NCBI RefSeq assembly: GCF_003044065.1
Contig: NZ_PZJJ01000009.1
Location: 1-64,000 of the forward strand
Reading direction: 5' to 3'
Origin: Alkalicoccus saliphilus
GTDB taxonomy: Bacteria; Bacillota; Bacilli; Bacillales; Salisediminibacteriaceae
DNA length: 64,000 nt
The notes under the pieces were generated by a model that did not search any database, was not told the origin of the DNA, and saw only the letters and a list, made by a program, of their open reading frames with translations. The position numbers and the translations under genes were made by a program. Below, one piece after another: positions 31,338 through 40,732 of this stretch (the first letter of the stretch is position 1; every line of letters starts with the position of its first letter).

Positions 31338-33062
31338 ATGACAGCGAAAGAAAGATTGAAGGAGCTCTCGAAGCAGAATAAAAAGTCCAGATATCTGCTG
31401 ATGCTCGTTTCAACAGCAGTCGGCCTGACGATCGTGGCGCAGGCTTATTTTATTGTTGCTGTCGTGGATCAGATTTTCCTGCAGGGAGCGTCTGTTTCCG
31501 ATATATACGTAGAGCTTGCCGGTGTGATGGGGGCACTTGGGCTGCGTGCTGCACTGCAATATGTGAATAATCGAACAGGTGAGAAAATGGCAGCGGAAGT
31601 AAAGCAGGAATTCCGGCGGAAGCTGCTGAAAAAATATACCGAAAATCCGGTACAGGCCTCTGCAGAAGGAAGGTCCGGATCCAAAGTCAGTGTCATGCTG
31701 GATGCCGTTGATGAACTGGATGCTTATTTCAGCCACTATTATGTAGTGATGATGCAGTCTTCGCTCGTACCGCTCATTCTGCTCGGAGCTGTTTTCTACA
31801 TGAACTGGGTGTCCGGATTAATTCTGCTGATTACCGCGCCGTTTATTCCGATTATGATGATTGTTATCGGTAAAAACACGCAGAAAAAATCGGAAGAGCA
31901 GATGGAAAAGCTGAACGCATTTTCGGGTAAATTTCTTGATATTCTGCAGGGACTGTCGACGCTGAAACTGTTCGGCCGTGCGCGGAAGCAGGAAATTGAA
32001 ATTGAAAAAAGCAGCCTGAACTACCGGGACGCTACGATGAGCGTGCTGAAAATTGCCTTCCTGTCTTCGTTGATGCTTGAGTTTATTTCTATGCTCAGTG
32101 TTTCCATAGTGGCTCTTGAAGTCGGCCTCCGTCTGGTTATTTACGATCAGCTGTCGTTTTTCACTGCTTTTTTTGTGTTAATTCTCGTCCCGGAATTTTT
32201 TGCATCCCTTAAGGAAATGGGCAGTGCTTTTCATTCCGGGAGAGGAAGTATGGCAGCAGCAGACCGTATTTACGCAGAGCTGGATAAAGAAGAGCAGCCG
32301 GTTACATGGGGAGAAAAAGAAGCGCCGGCGGTACCTTCCGTTACCTTCAAGGAAACGCGTTTTCAATATGACACAGACCGTTTTGCACTAGGACCGCTCG
32401 ATGCCCACCTGGAGGCAGGCACTCATACGGCCGTAATTGGCCGGAGCGGCTCAGGAAAATCGACACTTCTGCAGCTCATTTCCGGTCTTATGCCGGCGGA
32501 AGGGGAAATACTTGTGAACGGTACCCCGATGACAGAGATCAAAGAGGCTTCCTGGTACGACCAGCTTGCCTATGTCACTCAGAAACCGTATCTCTTTTCC
32601 GGAACCCTCAGGGAAAACGTCGTGCTCGGAAAGCCGGACGTTTCGAAAGAGGAGCTGGAAACAGCGGTGGAAAAAGCCGGCTTGAAAGAAGTGGCTTCCG
32701 CTCTTCCAAATGGACTTGATACGATGGTCGGTGAAGGTGGAAGAGGACTTTCCGGCGGGGAAAAGCAGCGTGTGGCACTGGCACGGGCTTTTATAAAAAA
32801 ACCAGGATTATTATTGTTTGATGAACCGACAACCGGACTGGATGTAAAAACAGAGCAGCTGCTGCAGCGTGGTATGAAGGAGCTCTCGGAAAATGCCACT
32901 GTGCTGACAGTGGCCCACCGGCTGCATACTATCCGGGAAGCCGACCAGATTCTGCTCTTGGAAAACGGCAGAATAGCGGCTGCAGGAACGCACGGGCAGC
33001 TGCTGGAAAAAAACGAATCATACCGGGATATGGTGCAGGTTCAGCAGGGGGTGAAAGCATGA
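31338..33062 (+). CDS. cydD: ABC exporter half CydD
   Basis: A 574-residue ABC half-transporter with six membrane segments in the first ~310 residues and an ATPase domain with Walker A GRSGSGKST, signature LSGGEKQR and Walker B LLLFDEPTT. The sequence follows CydD: DELDAYFSHYYVVMMQSSLVPLILL in the membrane domain. CydDC exports cysteine or glutathione (or moves heme) and is needed to assemble cytochrome bd oxidase. The ATG at 31338 follows AAAGGGGACC. It overlaps cydC by 4 bases. cydAB are not in the window. Confidence 0.85.
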   Translation: MTAKERLKELSKQNKKSRYLLMLVSTAVGLTIVAQAYFIVAVVDQIFLQGASVSDIYVELAGVMGALGLRAALQYVNNRTGEKMAAEVKQEFRRKLLKKYTENPVQASAEGRSGSKVSVMLDAVDELDAYFSHYYVVMMQSSLVPLILLGAVFYMNWVSGLILLITAPFIPIMMIVIGKNTQKKSEEQMEKLNAFSGKFLDILQGLSTLKLFGRARKQEIEIEKSSLNYRDATMSVLKIAFLSSLMLEFISMLSVSIVALEVGLRLVIYDQLSFFTAFFVLILVPEFFASLKEMGSAFHSGRGSMAAADRIYAELDKEEQPVTWGEKEAPAVPSVTFKETRFQYDTDRFALGPLDAHLEAGTHTAVIGRSGSGKSTLLQLISGLMPAEGEILVNGTPMTEIKEASWYDQLAYVTQKPYLFSGTLRENVVLGKPDVSKEELETAVEKAGLKEVASALPNGLDTMVGEGGRGLSGGEKQRVALARAFIKKPGLLLFDEPTTGLDVKTEQLLQRGMKELSENATVLTVAHRLHTIREADQILLLENGRIAAAGTHGQLLEKNESYRDMVQVQQGVKA

Positions 33063-34774
33063 AGCAGATTCGTTCGCTCGTTCTCCGTGAAAAAAGAGAT
33101 GTATTTTTGTCGGTTATGTTTGGTTTTCTTGCCGGCATGGGGGCCGTGGCTCTGTTTGCCAACAGCGGGTACCTTATTTCCAGAGCGGCGGTTACGCCGG
33201 CGTTGGCAATACTGACTATAACCATTGCCCTGCTGAAACTGTTCAGCTTCACACGGGCTCTCAGCCGTTACGGGGAAAGGCTGTATTCCCACCGGGCGAC
33301 ATTTACGATGCTCAGTAATGTCCGGACACATTTTTTTAAAAAATTAGAACCGATGGCACCGAGAATTTCCCAGAGATTCCGAAGCGGGGATCTTTTGTCC
33401 CGGATTGTCGGAGATGTTGAAAGTCTTCAGGATTACTTTCTGCGTGTGTTCTACCCGCCGGTCGTCATGCTGACCGTCTTTACAGCGACGATTGCAGTCA
33501 CCTTATATTTTTCTCCGGTGACAGCAGGAATTCTTGCTGCAGGACTACTTGTTACAGGATGGCTGATCCCTTCATGGTATGCCTTCCGGCAGCGTAAAAA
33601 CGCAGCAGATGTCCGCGAGGCAAGAGGGAAAGTCTCCACGGAAGCAGCAGAATTTCTTTACGGATTCCAGGATTTAAAGCTTCATCAGCGGCTTGCACAT
33701 AAAGAAGAAGAGCTGCTGCAGCAGTCGAAGCACTACGTTTCGCAGCAGGCGGAAGCTGCCCGCCGCCGTCTGGCAAGCAGAACGTGGAATCAGACCGCAG
33801 CTTTTGCAGTTTCCTGGCTCGTGCTTGCTTCCGGAGCAGCTTTAACTGCCGCAGGTCAGCTCGATGGAGTATTTCTTGCCATGCTCGTTATGATCAGTCT
33901 TACAGTGTTTGAAAATGCTGTGCCGATGGCCGCCTATCCTTCCTACGCCCATGAGAGCCGGCGGGCAGCCGGCAGGCTGGACGAGGTAATGGCGGATGAA
34001 GCGTCTAAAATTCCCGAAAAAGAAGAAAAGCATCCGTTTCCGGAAACAGCTCCGGAGGTTGAATTTAACAACGTCACCTTCACTTTCCCGGACGAAAACA
34101 GACCGGTACTCCGGGACGTAAGTTTTCACCTTCCGAAAGGAACAGCGACAGCTGTTGTAGGGGCGAGCGGTTCCGGGAAATCAACGCTTCTGCAGCTTCT
34201 TCTCGGTATATATATTCCGGAAGCGGGAGAAGTGAAATTCAATGGCTTTTCAACGAGAAGCCTGGATGAAAAAGACATTTGGAGGCATACGAATGCAGTG
34301 CTCCAGGATCAGCATTTTTTCTATGGTACAGTGAGAGAAAACCTGCAGCTTGCAGACGAAACTGCTTCAGACGAAAAGCTGGAAGAAGTACTGGAAAGTG
34401 TGCAGCTCCCTTACCTCAGCCTGGATCTGGAACTTCGTGAGAAAGCGTCGGATTTATCCGGCGGGGAAAAACAGCGCCTCGGACTAAGCCGGGCACTGCT
34501 GCGGGATACACCTGTCTGGCTGCTGGATGAGCCGACGTCGTCGGTAGACGCATCGACAGAACAGCACGTACTTGAGAAAATATACCAAAGTGCTTCACGT
34601 AAGACGCTCCTTCACGTAAGCCATAGACTACAGGGGCTGGAAGACATGGATCAAATACTTGTGATGGAAGACGGAAAACTCGCAGAGCAGGGCACCTACA
34701 GCGAATTAATGAAAAAGCAGGGTGTCTTTTACAAAATGAAGCAGACAGAAGCAGAATTATTTATGACGGGATAA
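33059..34774 (+). CDS. cydC: ABC exporter half CydC
   Basis: A 571-residue ABC half-transporter, partner of CydD. Membrane domain with LISRAAVTPALAILTITIALLKLFSFTRALSRYGERL, a stretch typical of CydC, then ATPase domain with GASGSGKST, LSGGEKQRLGLSR and VWLLDEPTS. The ATG overlaps the cydD stop and there is a GGGGGTG site inside cydD, so the halves are translationally coupled and likely form a heterodimer. Confidence 0.85.
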   Translation: MKQIRSLVLREKRDVFLSVMFGFLAGMGAVALFANSGYLISRAAVTPALAILTITIALLKLFSFTRALSRYGERLYSHRATFTMLSNVRTHFFKKLEPMAPRISQRFRSGDLLSRIVGDVESLQDYFLRVFYPPVVMLTVFTATIAVTLYFSPVTAGILAAGLLVTGWLIPSWYAFRQRKNAADVREARGKVSTEAAEFLYGFQDLKLHQRLAHKEEELLQQSKHYVSQQAEAARRRLASRTWNQTAAFAVSWLVLASGAALTAAGQLDGVFLAMLVMISLTVFENAVPMAAYPSYAHESRRAAGRLDEVMADEASKIPEKEEKHPFPETAPEVEFNNVTFTFPDENRPVLRDVSFHLPKGTATAVVGASGSGKSTLLQLLLGIYIPEAGEVKFNGFSTRSLDEKDIWRHTNAVLQDQHFFYGTVRENLQLADETASDEKLEEVLESVQLPYLSLDLELREKASDLSGGEKQRLGLSRALLRDTPVWLLDEPTSSVDASTEQHVLEKIYQSASRKTLLHVSHRLQGLEDMDQILVMEDGKLAEQGTYSELMKKQGVFYKMKQTEAELFMTG

Positions 34775-34809
34775 AGGACTTTGTGGTGAGAGCAGGAGGA
34801 TTTGGTAAC

Positions 34810-36297
34810 ATGCTGGATGAAAGTACGTATTTGAAAAGTGACGCAGCCGCACTTGCTGCAATGATCAAAAACAAAGAAGTAACAGCTGAGGACGTTTTTG
34901 CTGCGTTTAAAAAGCGGCTGGAAAAGGTGAATCCGGTGGTCAACGCTGTGGTAAGAACGCGTTTTGATAAAGCGGAAACAGAAGCATGGCCAAAAAAGGG
35001 GCTGTTCGCAGGAGTCCCTTTTGTTACGAAAGACGCTTCGCAGGCTGTCGAAGGGGAATTGCTGACAGCGGGGTCTTATCTGCTGAACAGCCGGGCACCC
35101 CGTGATGCTTACATGACTGCTGCATTCCGAAAAGCGGGACTGCGCATCACTGGGCAGTCAAATACGCCGGAATTCGGACTGAAAAATATTACCGAACCGC
35201 GGAGGGGGGGAGTTACCCGTAACCCCCACGACACATCTTTCAGTGCCGGCGGCTCCAGCGGGGGAGCCGCAGCAGCCGTAGCAGCAGGAATTGTTCCTGC
35301 TGCCGGAGCAGGTGACGGAGGAGGATCGATACGCATTCCGGCTTCTTTTACAGGGATTTTCGGCCTTAAACCAACAAGAGGAAGAACACCTGTAGGACCG
35401 GGAAGCGGAAGGAAATGGCAGGGAGCAGCGGTGGATTTTGCAGTAAGCCGTACGGTGCGTGACAGTGCCCTTCTTCTTAAAGAAGTGCAGTCATATCAAA
35501 TGGAAGCAGCCTTCCAGACGACTCTTATTGATAAATCGGCTTTTGATTTGATCGGCCGACCGTTCAATCATAAGCTGAAAATAGCTTTCTCGACAGTTTC
35601 TCCTGTAGGGACCCCCGTATCAGAAGAAGCAGTATCCGCTGTGAAGGAAGCAGCTCTCTGGCTGGAACGGGCGGGCCACGAAGTAGAGGAACAAGCTCCA
35701 GAACTGAACGGAGTTTCATTAATGGAACAGTATTATTTAATGAACAGCGGAGAAATGGCGGCAGTTATTCAGCAGCTGGAGGAAGCTTTCGGCCGGGAAA
35801 TCGCAGATGAAGAACTGGAACTTGAATCGTGGATGCTTAAAGAAGCAGGGAAGAATGTTTCTGCCGCTTCGTATTCCCGCAGTCTGCAGTCATGGGATGC
35901 TGCTTCTGCTGTTGTACACAATTTTCATAAAAAGTACGATATTTACCTGACGCCGGCAGCTGCCTGGGAGGCTCCAAAAGCAGGAGAGCTGACGCCGGAT
36001 AAAGAAAGAGAGAATACGTACCGGGAAGCAATGAAAAGCGGCAGAGACAGTCAGCAGCTTATTTACGATATGTTTCTTCCTAGTCTTGTTTATACACCAT
36101 TTACTCAGTCGGCAAATTTAACGGGCCAGCCGGCTGTTTCGATGCCGCTCGGTGTTACTAAAAGCGGCATGCCTCTGGGCGTTCAGGCCTCCGCTGCCAA
36201 GGGGGAGGAAATTCTCCTTCTCCGGCTCGCTGCCATACTGGAAAATACATCTCTCTGGAAACAGCAGGGGCCGGTTACCCCGGATATCTTCCGCTGA
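34810..36297 (+). CDS. amidase signature family enzyme
   Basis: A 495-residue amidase. The Ser-cisSer-Lys triad is visible: Lys in FVTKDAS, Ser in [14 protein letters not shown], and Ser in [12 protein letters not shown]. It hydrolyses an amide of unknown identity. It is not GatA of the tRNA amidotransferase, since gatC and gatB are absent and the length and C-terminal half differ. Start ATG 34810 is 9 bases after AGGAGG; an upstream GTG pair overlaps that site. It is 35 bases after cydC and may be cotranscribed. Confidence 0.82.
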   Translation: MLDESTYLKSDAAALAAMIKNKEVTAEDVFAAFKKRLEKVNPVVNAVVRTRFDKAETEAWPKKGLFAGVPFVTKDASQAVEGELLTAGSYLLNSRAPRDAYMTAAFRKAGLRITGQSNTPEFGLKNITEPRRGGVTRNPHDTSFSAGGSSGGAAAAVAAGIVPAAGAGDGGGSIRIPASFTGIFGLKPTRGRTPVGPGSGRKWQGAAVDFAVSRTVRDSALLLKEVQSYQMEAAFQTTLIDKSAFDLIGRPFNHKLKIAFSTVSPVGTPVSEEAVSAVKEAALWLERAGHEVEEQAPELNGVSLMEQYYLMNSGEMAAVIQQLEEAFGREIADEELELESWMLKEAGKNVSAASYSRSLQSWDAASAVVHNFHKKYDIYLTPAAAWEAPKAGELTPDKERENTYREAMKSGRDSQQLIYDMFLPSLVYTPFTQSANLTGQPAVSMPLGVTKSGMPLGVQASAAKGEEILLLRLAAILENTSLWKQQGPVTPDIFR

Positions 36298-36311
36298 TTT
36301 TACCGGAACCT

Positions 36312-36337
36312 GTTATAATCTGCCCGCAGCTGGGTAT
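36312..36337 (+). promoter_or_regulatory. possible sigma-B promoter of the 33-aa gene
   Basis: GTTATA (36312-36317), 14 bases, GGGTAT (36332-36337). The -10 is perfect for sigma-B, the -35 weak. A TATAAT overlaps at 36313-36318, so a housekeeping promoter is an alternative. Confidence 0.3.
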
Positions 36338-36377
36338 TTAGTGATATGAATCTTCTTTAAAAGGAGTGCCATGATTT

Positions 36378-36479
36378 ATGTATGAACCGGTTTTTATTAT
36401 TTTAACCGCTGTTATTATCTTGCTTATTCTCGGTGTTTCCTACCTGCTGTACCGTCACCGCTTAAAAGGAAAAAACTAA
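36378..36479 (+). CDS. 33-aa single-span membrane protein
   Basis: A short frame, MYEPVFIILTAVIILLI..., encodes one strong transmembrane helix (about residues 4-25) and a basic tail YRHRLKGKN, so the C-terminus should face the cytoplasm. AAGGAG lies 11 bases before the ATG, and a terminator follows. No family was recognised; small proteins with this plan often regulate membrane complexes. An ATG seven bases upstream is out of frame and stops after four codons. Confidence 0.5.
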   Translation: MYEPVFIILTAVIILLILGVSYLLYRHRLKGKN

Positions 36480-36522
36480 GCACTGCAGGAGCACGTGAAT
36501 CAACATGGAGCCTTTCATCCAC

Positions 36523-36563
36523 AAAAGACCTGCCCGGAACACTAACCGGGCAGGTCTTTTTGT
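36523..36563. terminator. bidirectional terminator
   Basis: AAAAGACCTGCCCGG (36523-36537) pairs with CCGGGCAGGTCTTTT (36546-36560), with T runs in both directions, between the small membrane protein and the convergent transporter. Confidence 0.87.
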
Positions 36564-36589
36564 TTTGTGCTTTAAAGCAGCTGTTTTTA

Positions 36590-37846
36590 TTAACAGAAGG
36601 TATCCCGCGATTTTGGGACGGAAAGCCCGAACAGCGGCCTTATATAAAGAGCTGCAAACGTTCCGAGCAGTGCCATGACAGCCCACAAATATCCGTGAAG
36701 ACTGAAAGAGGCAATACCGCCGAAATAAGCGCCGATGTTACAGCCGTAGGCAAGACGGGCACCGTAGCCCATCGCCAGGCCTCCGATAACAGCGGCTGTT
36801 ACGTGCTTTCCTTTTAATGGAGAAAATTTAAACAATCCTCCTGCTGCGGAAGCAAGGAAAGCGCCGATAATAACACCGAAATTAAGGATCGTTGTTGTAT
36901 CGGAAAAAATGGATGCTTCCAGCATGGCAGCATTTTCACCCTGCCAGTAGCCCCAGCTTGCGACATCAATACCAACAGATTCTGCAGCTTTGGAACCCCA
37001 GAGCGTAAAGGCGGAAGTAACGCCCCACGGCTGACCGCGCGTCATTAACGTCAAAGCATTCAGTACAGCGAGCACAATTGCTGCTGCGAAAAGCGGCCAG
37101 GAACCGCGTAGAATTCGTTTCCACCCCGAAGTGGTAGGAACAGGTGCCATTTTTGGTGCCCGGCGTTTCTTCTCTACAACGAGTGTAATCCACGCTATCA
37201 GACCGAAAAGAACGATAGAAATCAGCCATGCGCCCCCGTAGCCGAGCCCTGTTGTTTCCGCGAGGGAAACCGGCTGGCCGTTCGGCATATCCTCGGTCCA
37301 GAATGGAAGATGAGCAGCGCCGATTACAGAACCTACAATAAAGAAAAGCAGTGTAATAAACATGACGGTTCTTCCTCCGCCGACGGCAAATAGTGTACCG
37401 GAAGCACAACCCCCTCCGAGCTGCATCCCGATACCGAAAATAAAGGCACCGACGATGACGCTCGTTCCAATAGGCGATACATAACCGCTGGCACCGGTAC
37501 CGAAAAAGGAAATGCCGAATGCAAGAATTGGAGCAAACAGCGTAACAGCCGCGGCAAGCATCACCATATGGGAGCGGATCGCCTGGCCGTTGCCAACAGC
37601 CATAAACCTCCGGAAAGCGGAAGTAAAGCCGAACCGGGCATGAAATAACGTGTAGCCGAGAAGGAGACCGATAAGCAGTAACAGCGGCTGCACCGGTTCC
37701 TGGGTCAGAAGCAGGAAGACGGCAAGAACAGCCGTAACAACAAGGCCGCCTCCAATCAGTTTCATCTGGGGCGGATTCAGGGAAACGGTAGATCTTTTTT
37801 CTACATCCTCCTGAGCTCCAGTGGAATGAACGTACGTCGTAGACAT
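36590..37846 (-). CDS. YeeE/YedE family sulfur transporter
   Basis: A 418-residue membrane protein with about ten to twelve hydrophobic segments, of the YeeE/YedE (TsuA) family whose studied members take up thiosulfate. Conserved cysteines sit in the two half-repeats: GGGCASGTLF and AYGCNIGAYFGGIASFSLHGYLW. These residues line the pathway in TsuA. No TusA/YeeD partner is adjacent, unlike many family loci. The ATG at 37846 has AGGAGG upstream. Single-gene unit. Confidence 0.87.
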   Translation of the reverse strand: MSTTYVHSTGAQEDVEKRSTVSLNPPQMKLIGGGLVVTAVLAVFLLLTQEPVQPLLLLIGLLLGYTLFHARFGFTSAFRRFMAVGNGQAIRSHMVMLAAAVTLFAPILAFGISFFGTGASGYVSPIGTSVIVGAFIFGIGMQLGGGCASGTLFAVGGGRTVMFITLLFFIVGSVIGAAHLPFWTEDMPNGQPVSLAETTGLGYGGAWLISIVLFGLIAWITLVVEKKRRAPKMAPVPTTSGWKRILRGSWPLFAAAIVLAVLNALTLMTRGQPWGVTSAFTLWGSKAAESVGIDVASWGYWQGENAAMLEASIFSDTTTILNFGVIIGAFLASAAGGLFKFSPLKGKHVTAAVIGGLAMGYGARLAYGCNIGAYFGGIASFSLHGYLWAVMALLGTFAALYIRPLFGLSVPKSRDTFC

Positions 37847-37972
37847 TTATTGAAAACCTCCTAAACAAAGTGAAAAAATCGGAATTAAGCGTATTTTACT
37901 GCCGGTAATATAGTTTGTCAAACAGAAGACCATCCTCATCGACTGCACGGTTTCAAGAAACTGTCACAGCGC

Positions 37973-37998
37973 GTTTCAGGCGTGTGGGAGAAGGGTAA
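37973..37998 (+). promoter_or_regulatory. sigma-B-like promoter
   Basis: GTTTCA (37973-37978), 14 bases, GGGTAA (37993-37998). The -10 is a full consensus match and the -35 has one mismatch. It lies 39 bases before the start of the next gene. Confidence 0.6.
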
Positions 37999-38036
37999 AG
38001 AAGAAACAGGACGTAATCAGAACGGAGGTGCTGGAG

Positions 38037-38327
38037 ATGAACAAACAGGTCGTTGCGGTATTGAAAGATCCAGACAAAAAAGATGGGGTCTACCGGGAAC
38101 TGGAATTAAAAGGAGTTTCCAGGGAAAATATAGAACTGATTCATAAAGAGGATAAAGAAGCGTCTCCGTTCAGCGGATATTTTGAACAGGGGGATTACGT
38201 AGTCGTTGTGGAATCGGATAAAGAAATCGGTCATATTCCGGTGGAAGATGAAGACTTAATTGATGAACACCGGACTCCAAAAGGCCATCACCATATGCCT
38301 CATCATCAAATGAAGCAGGGTCTGTAA
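38037..38327 (+). CDS. small stress-type protein with His-rich tail, 96 aa
   Basis: A 96-residue soluble protein. The first ~60 residues (KQVVAVLKDPDKKDGVYRELELKGVSRENIELI) recall the start of YflT-type general stress proteins, with a beta strand, a helix and a second strand, but the match is loose. The C-terminus contains HHHMPHHQM and could bind metal. ATG at 38037 has GGAGGTGCTGGAG upstream. The good sigma-B-like promoter supports a stress role. Confidence 0.65.
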   Translation: MNKQVVAVLKDPDKKDGVYRELELKGVSRENIELIHKEDKEASPFSGYFEQGDYVVVVESDKEIGHIPVEDEDLIDEHRTPKGHHHMPHHQMKQGL

Positions 38328-38387
38328 AACGCAGTGGAAGAGACTGAACAATTGTTTTTATGTTCCTGCTGAAAGTGTAAGCTGACA

Positions 38388-38423
38388 GAAAAGCGCCCGG
38401 ATAAAAAAATCCGGGCGCTTTTC
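38388..38423 (+). terminator. terminator
   Basis: GAAAAGCGCCCGGAT (38388-38402) pairs with ATCCGGGCGCTTTTC (38409-38423) around an A-rich loop. Confidence 0.82.
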
Positions 38424-38525
38424 TGATGTTCTGAAATCAGCCGGACAGCGATATTTCCCTTTAATCATGATAAAATAGAAGGTGGAACAGTATAAGTACC
38501 AGTATTCAGCCAGAGGGGGCTTATC

Positions 38526-39500
38526 ATGCGGGGTAAAAGAGAACAGCCGATAGTTAAACAGCCTTTAATATATGAACTGATTGAGAATGTGGAAAAAGTA
38601 GTAGTAGGTAAACGTCGGGAAATTGAGCTCAGCCTCATCGCAATTTTATCCGGGGGACACGTTCTGCTTGAAGATGTCCCGGGAGTCGGGAAGACGATGA
38701 TGGTACGGGCCATTGCCCGGTCTCTCGGTGCGGATTTTAAAAGGATTCAATTTACACCGGATCTGCTTCCATCTGATGTGACAGGAGTTTCCGTCTTTAA
38801 TCAAAAAACGATGGAATTCCATTTTCGTCCCGGGCCGGTCATGGCGAATATCGTTCTGGCAGACGAAATCAACCGCACATCTCCGAAAACACAGGCAGCG
38901 CTGCTCGAGGCTCTCGAAGAAGGCAGCGTAACGACAGATGGGGAAACGAGAGAACTTCAGAAGCCGTTTTTTGTTATGGCGACACAGAACCCAATCGAGT
39001 ACGGAGGAACCTACCCATTACCGGAAGCACAGCTCGACCGTTTTTTATTTAAATTTCGTATCGGGTACCCGACGAAAGCAGAAGAAATGGAAGTTCTGAA
39101 CCGTGCAGAAAAAGAACCGCCTATAGAATCACTCCAACCGGTGCTTGCACTGGATAAACTGCTGCAGATGCAGGCAGACGTAAAGAATGTTTTTGCCGGC
39201 CGTCAAGTAAAAGAATATATTATAAGTATCGTCAATGCGACACGGCAGCACCACGCGGTGTATCTCGGAGCCAGCCCCAGAGCATCGATCGCTCTGATGA
39301 AGGCAGGCCAGGCCTATGCTTTCATGCAGGAAAGAGATTACGTAATTCCAGATGATATTAAGTACCTGGCACCTTTTGTGCTGCAGCACCGCCTGATGCT
39401 CAATTCGGATGCCAAGCTGTCCGACCTGACTACGGAACGGATTATCCGGGATCTTCTGGAGCAGGTACACGTGCCGGCAGGGAACGAGCAGGCGCAATGA
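38526..39500 (+). CDS. yeaC: MoxR family AAA ATPase
   Basis: A 324-residue MoxR-type AAA+ ATPase. Walker A is GVGKT (in EDVPGVGKTMMV), Walker B VLADEINRTSPKTQAALLEALEEG, and FVMATQNPIEYGGTYPLPEAQLDRF is sensor 1 and surrounding sequence. MoxR proteins act as chaperones, often with DUF58 and transglutaminase-like partners as here. The order MoxR-DUF58-transglutaminase directly before guaA matches B. subtilis yeaC-yeaD-yebA. A TGA-TAAAAT extended -10 is at 38468-38476. Overlaps the next gene by 4 bases. Confidence 0.88.
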   Translation: MRGKREQPIVKQPLIYELIENVEKVVVGKRREIELSLIAILSGGHVLLEDVPGVGKTMMVRAIARSLGADFKRIQFTPDLLPSDVTGVSVFNQKTMEFHFRPGPVMANIVLADEINRTSPKTQAALLEALEEGSVTTDGETRELQKPFFVMATQNPIEYGGTYPLPEAQLDRFLFKFRIGYPTKAEEMEVLNRAEKEPPIESLQPVLALDKLLQMQADVKNVFAGRQVKEYIISIVNATRQHHAVYLGASPRASIALMKAGQAYAFMQERDYVIPDDIKYLAPFVLQHRLMLNSDAKLSDLTTERIIRDLLEQVHVPAGNEQAQ

Positions 39501-40732
39501 AAGTAATCTGGTCATGGACGAAGAGAATTGCCAAAGTGACGGCTGCGGCAGGGATTATTGCCGGTCTCTTCAGCTATGCAATGTTTCAGGGGAACTTTGT
39601 CAGCTGGTTTTTATTTTACAGTGTAATGACGATGATACTTCTCATGCTGCTGTATGCTTTGATCCCCCTCGGACGTTTTCATGTAGAAAGGCGGTCGGGG
39701 GAGGGAGCCCTGCCGTCGGGAGCAGAGCTTACAACGGAAATCCGGATAGAACGAAAATGGCTTTTCCCGTTTCTTTATCTTGCCGTAGAGGACGTGACCG
39801 AGGAAAAGTTGACGAAGCAGCTTCCTTATGAGGCTTCCCGGATGATTTTTTATCCGACTACGAAAAAAGAGCTCGTGTACGGGTATACGATTCCCCACTT
39901 GAAAAGGGGAAAATATCATTTTTACGGAGTGAAATTATCTACGAGTGATATGTTTGGGTTTATCCATAAAGAAAAATTCGTATCCATTCCTGCTGAGCTG
40001 CTCGTTTATCCGAAATATCATGTGATTGATCAGTGGAATGCCTATGAAAAGCAGGATGAAGAAGCTTCTTTTTCCTTTAAGGATTATCTGGAAGATCAGA
40101 CCTCTCTTTCCGGAGCAAGAGAGTATGTGCCCGGAGACAAAATGACAAGCATGGACTGGAAGGCATCCGCAAGAGCCGGTCGTCTGATGACGAAGGAATT
40201 TGAAGATTATGCCGGCCAGAATTTTCTTGTTGTGCTGAATAATCGCATGCCGGGATCGTCCTTTGCGGTTTCCGATGCTTATGAAAAAGGGATTGAACTG
40301 GTTGCCTCCATACTCATGTTTGCTTCAAAAGAACACCTGCAGATGAGTTTTATATCCTGTGGTTCCGGTGTGAAACGTTTTCCTTCCGGCGCCGGCGGAG
40401 AAAGTCAGAAAGCCGTCATTACTTATCTGGCACAGACTGCACCGGCTGGTACAGGGTCTTTTTACAGCGAAATAAAGCAGTGCGAGGCTGATCTTCCTTC
40501 AGGAGTGACGCTCGTCTTCGTATCGCTTGAACTGACAGATGAAATTATGGAGCGGATCAAAGTGCTGCTTTCCCGGAAGATACGTATTTTCTTTGCTCTC
40601 ATGGATAAAGGGAAAGAAGTGGACGCCTGGGAGCACAAAAGGCTGAAGGAACTGCGCAGAACCGGCGCAGAGGCGTATGTAATCAGCGAGGGGAAATGGT
40701 CCAAGGATACTTTTATGAATAAGGGTGGTTAA
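39497..40732 (+). CDS. yeaD: DUF58 family protein
   Basis: A 411-residue membrane protein with two N-terminal hydrophobic segments (about 12-30 and 36-55) and a cytoplasmic DUF58 domain containing GAREYVPGDKMTSMDWKASARAGRLMTKEFE, the family signature. The C-terminal half resembles a von Willebrand A-like fold. It is thought to work with the MoxR ATPase. ATG overlaps the yeaC stop. Confidence 0.86.
   Translation: MKVIWSWTKRIAKVTAAAGIIAGLFSYAMFQGNFVSWFLFYSVMTMILLMLLYALIPLGRFHVERRSGEGALPSGAELTTEIRIERKWLFPFLYLAVEDVTEEKLTKQLPYEASRMIFYPTTKKELVYGYTIPHLKRGKYHFYGVKLSTSDMFGFIHKEKFVSIPAELLVYPKYHVIDQWNAYEKQDEEASFSFKDYLEDQTSLSGAREYVPGDKMTSMDWKASARAGRLMTKEFEDYAGQNFLVVLNNRMPGSSFAVSDAYEKGIELVASILMFASKEHLQMSFISCGSGVKRFPSGAGGESQKAVITYLAQTAPAGTGSFYSEIKQCEADLPSGVTLVFVSLELTDEIMERIKVLLSRKIRIFFALMDKGKEVDAWEHKRLKELRRTGAEAYVISEGKWSKDTFMNKGG

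Noticed and set aside
31156-31341. Small plus-strand open frame just before cydD
   Set aside because: It has no ribosome site, overlaps a probable promoter region and has no recognisable feature.
34810-36297. Amidase as GatA
   Set aside because: No gatC or gatB neighbours are present and the C-terminal half is unlike GatA.
36966-37868. Minus-strand frame parallel to the YeeE/YedE gene
   Set aside because: The composition (many Arg, Cys, Tyr) shows a shifted reading of the transporter gene; the membrane protein frame has the start site and motifs.
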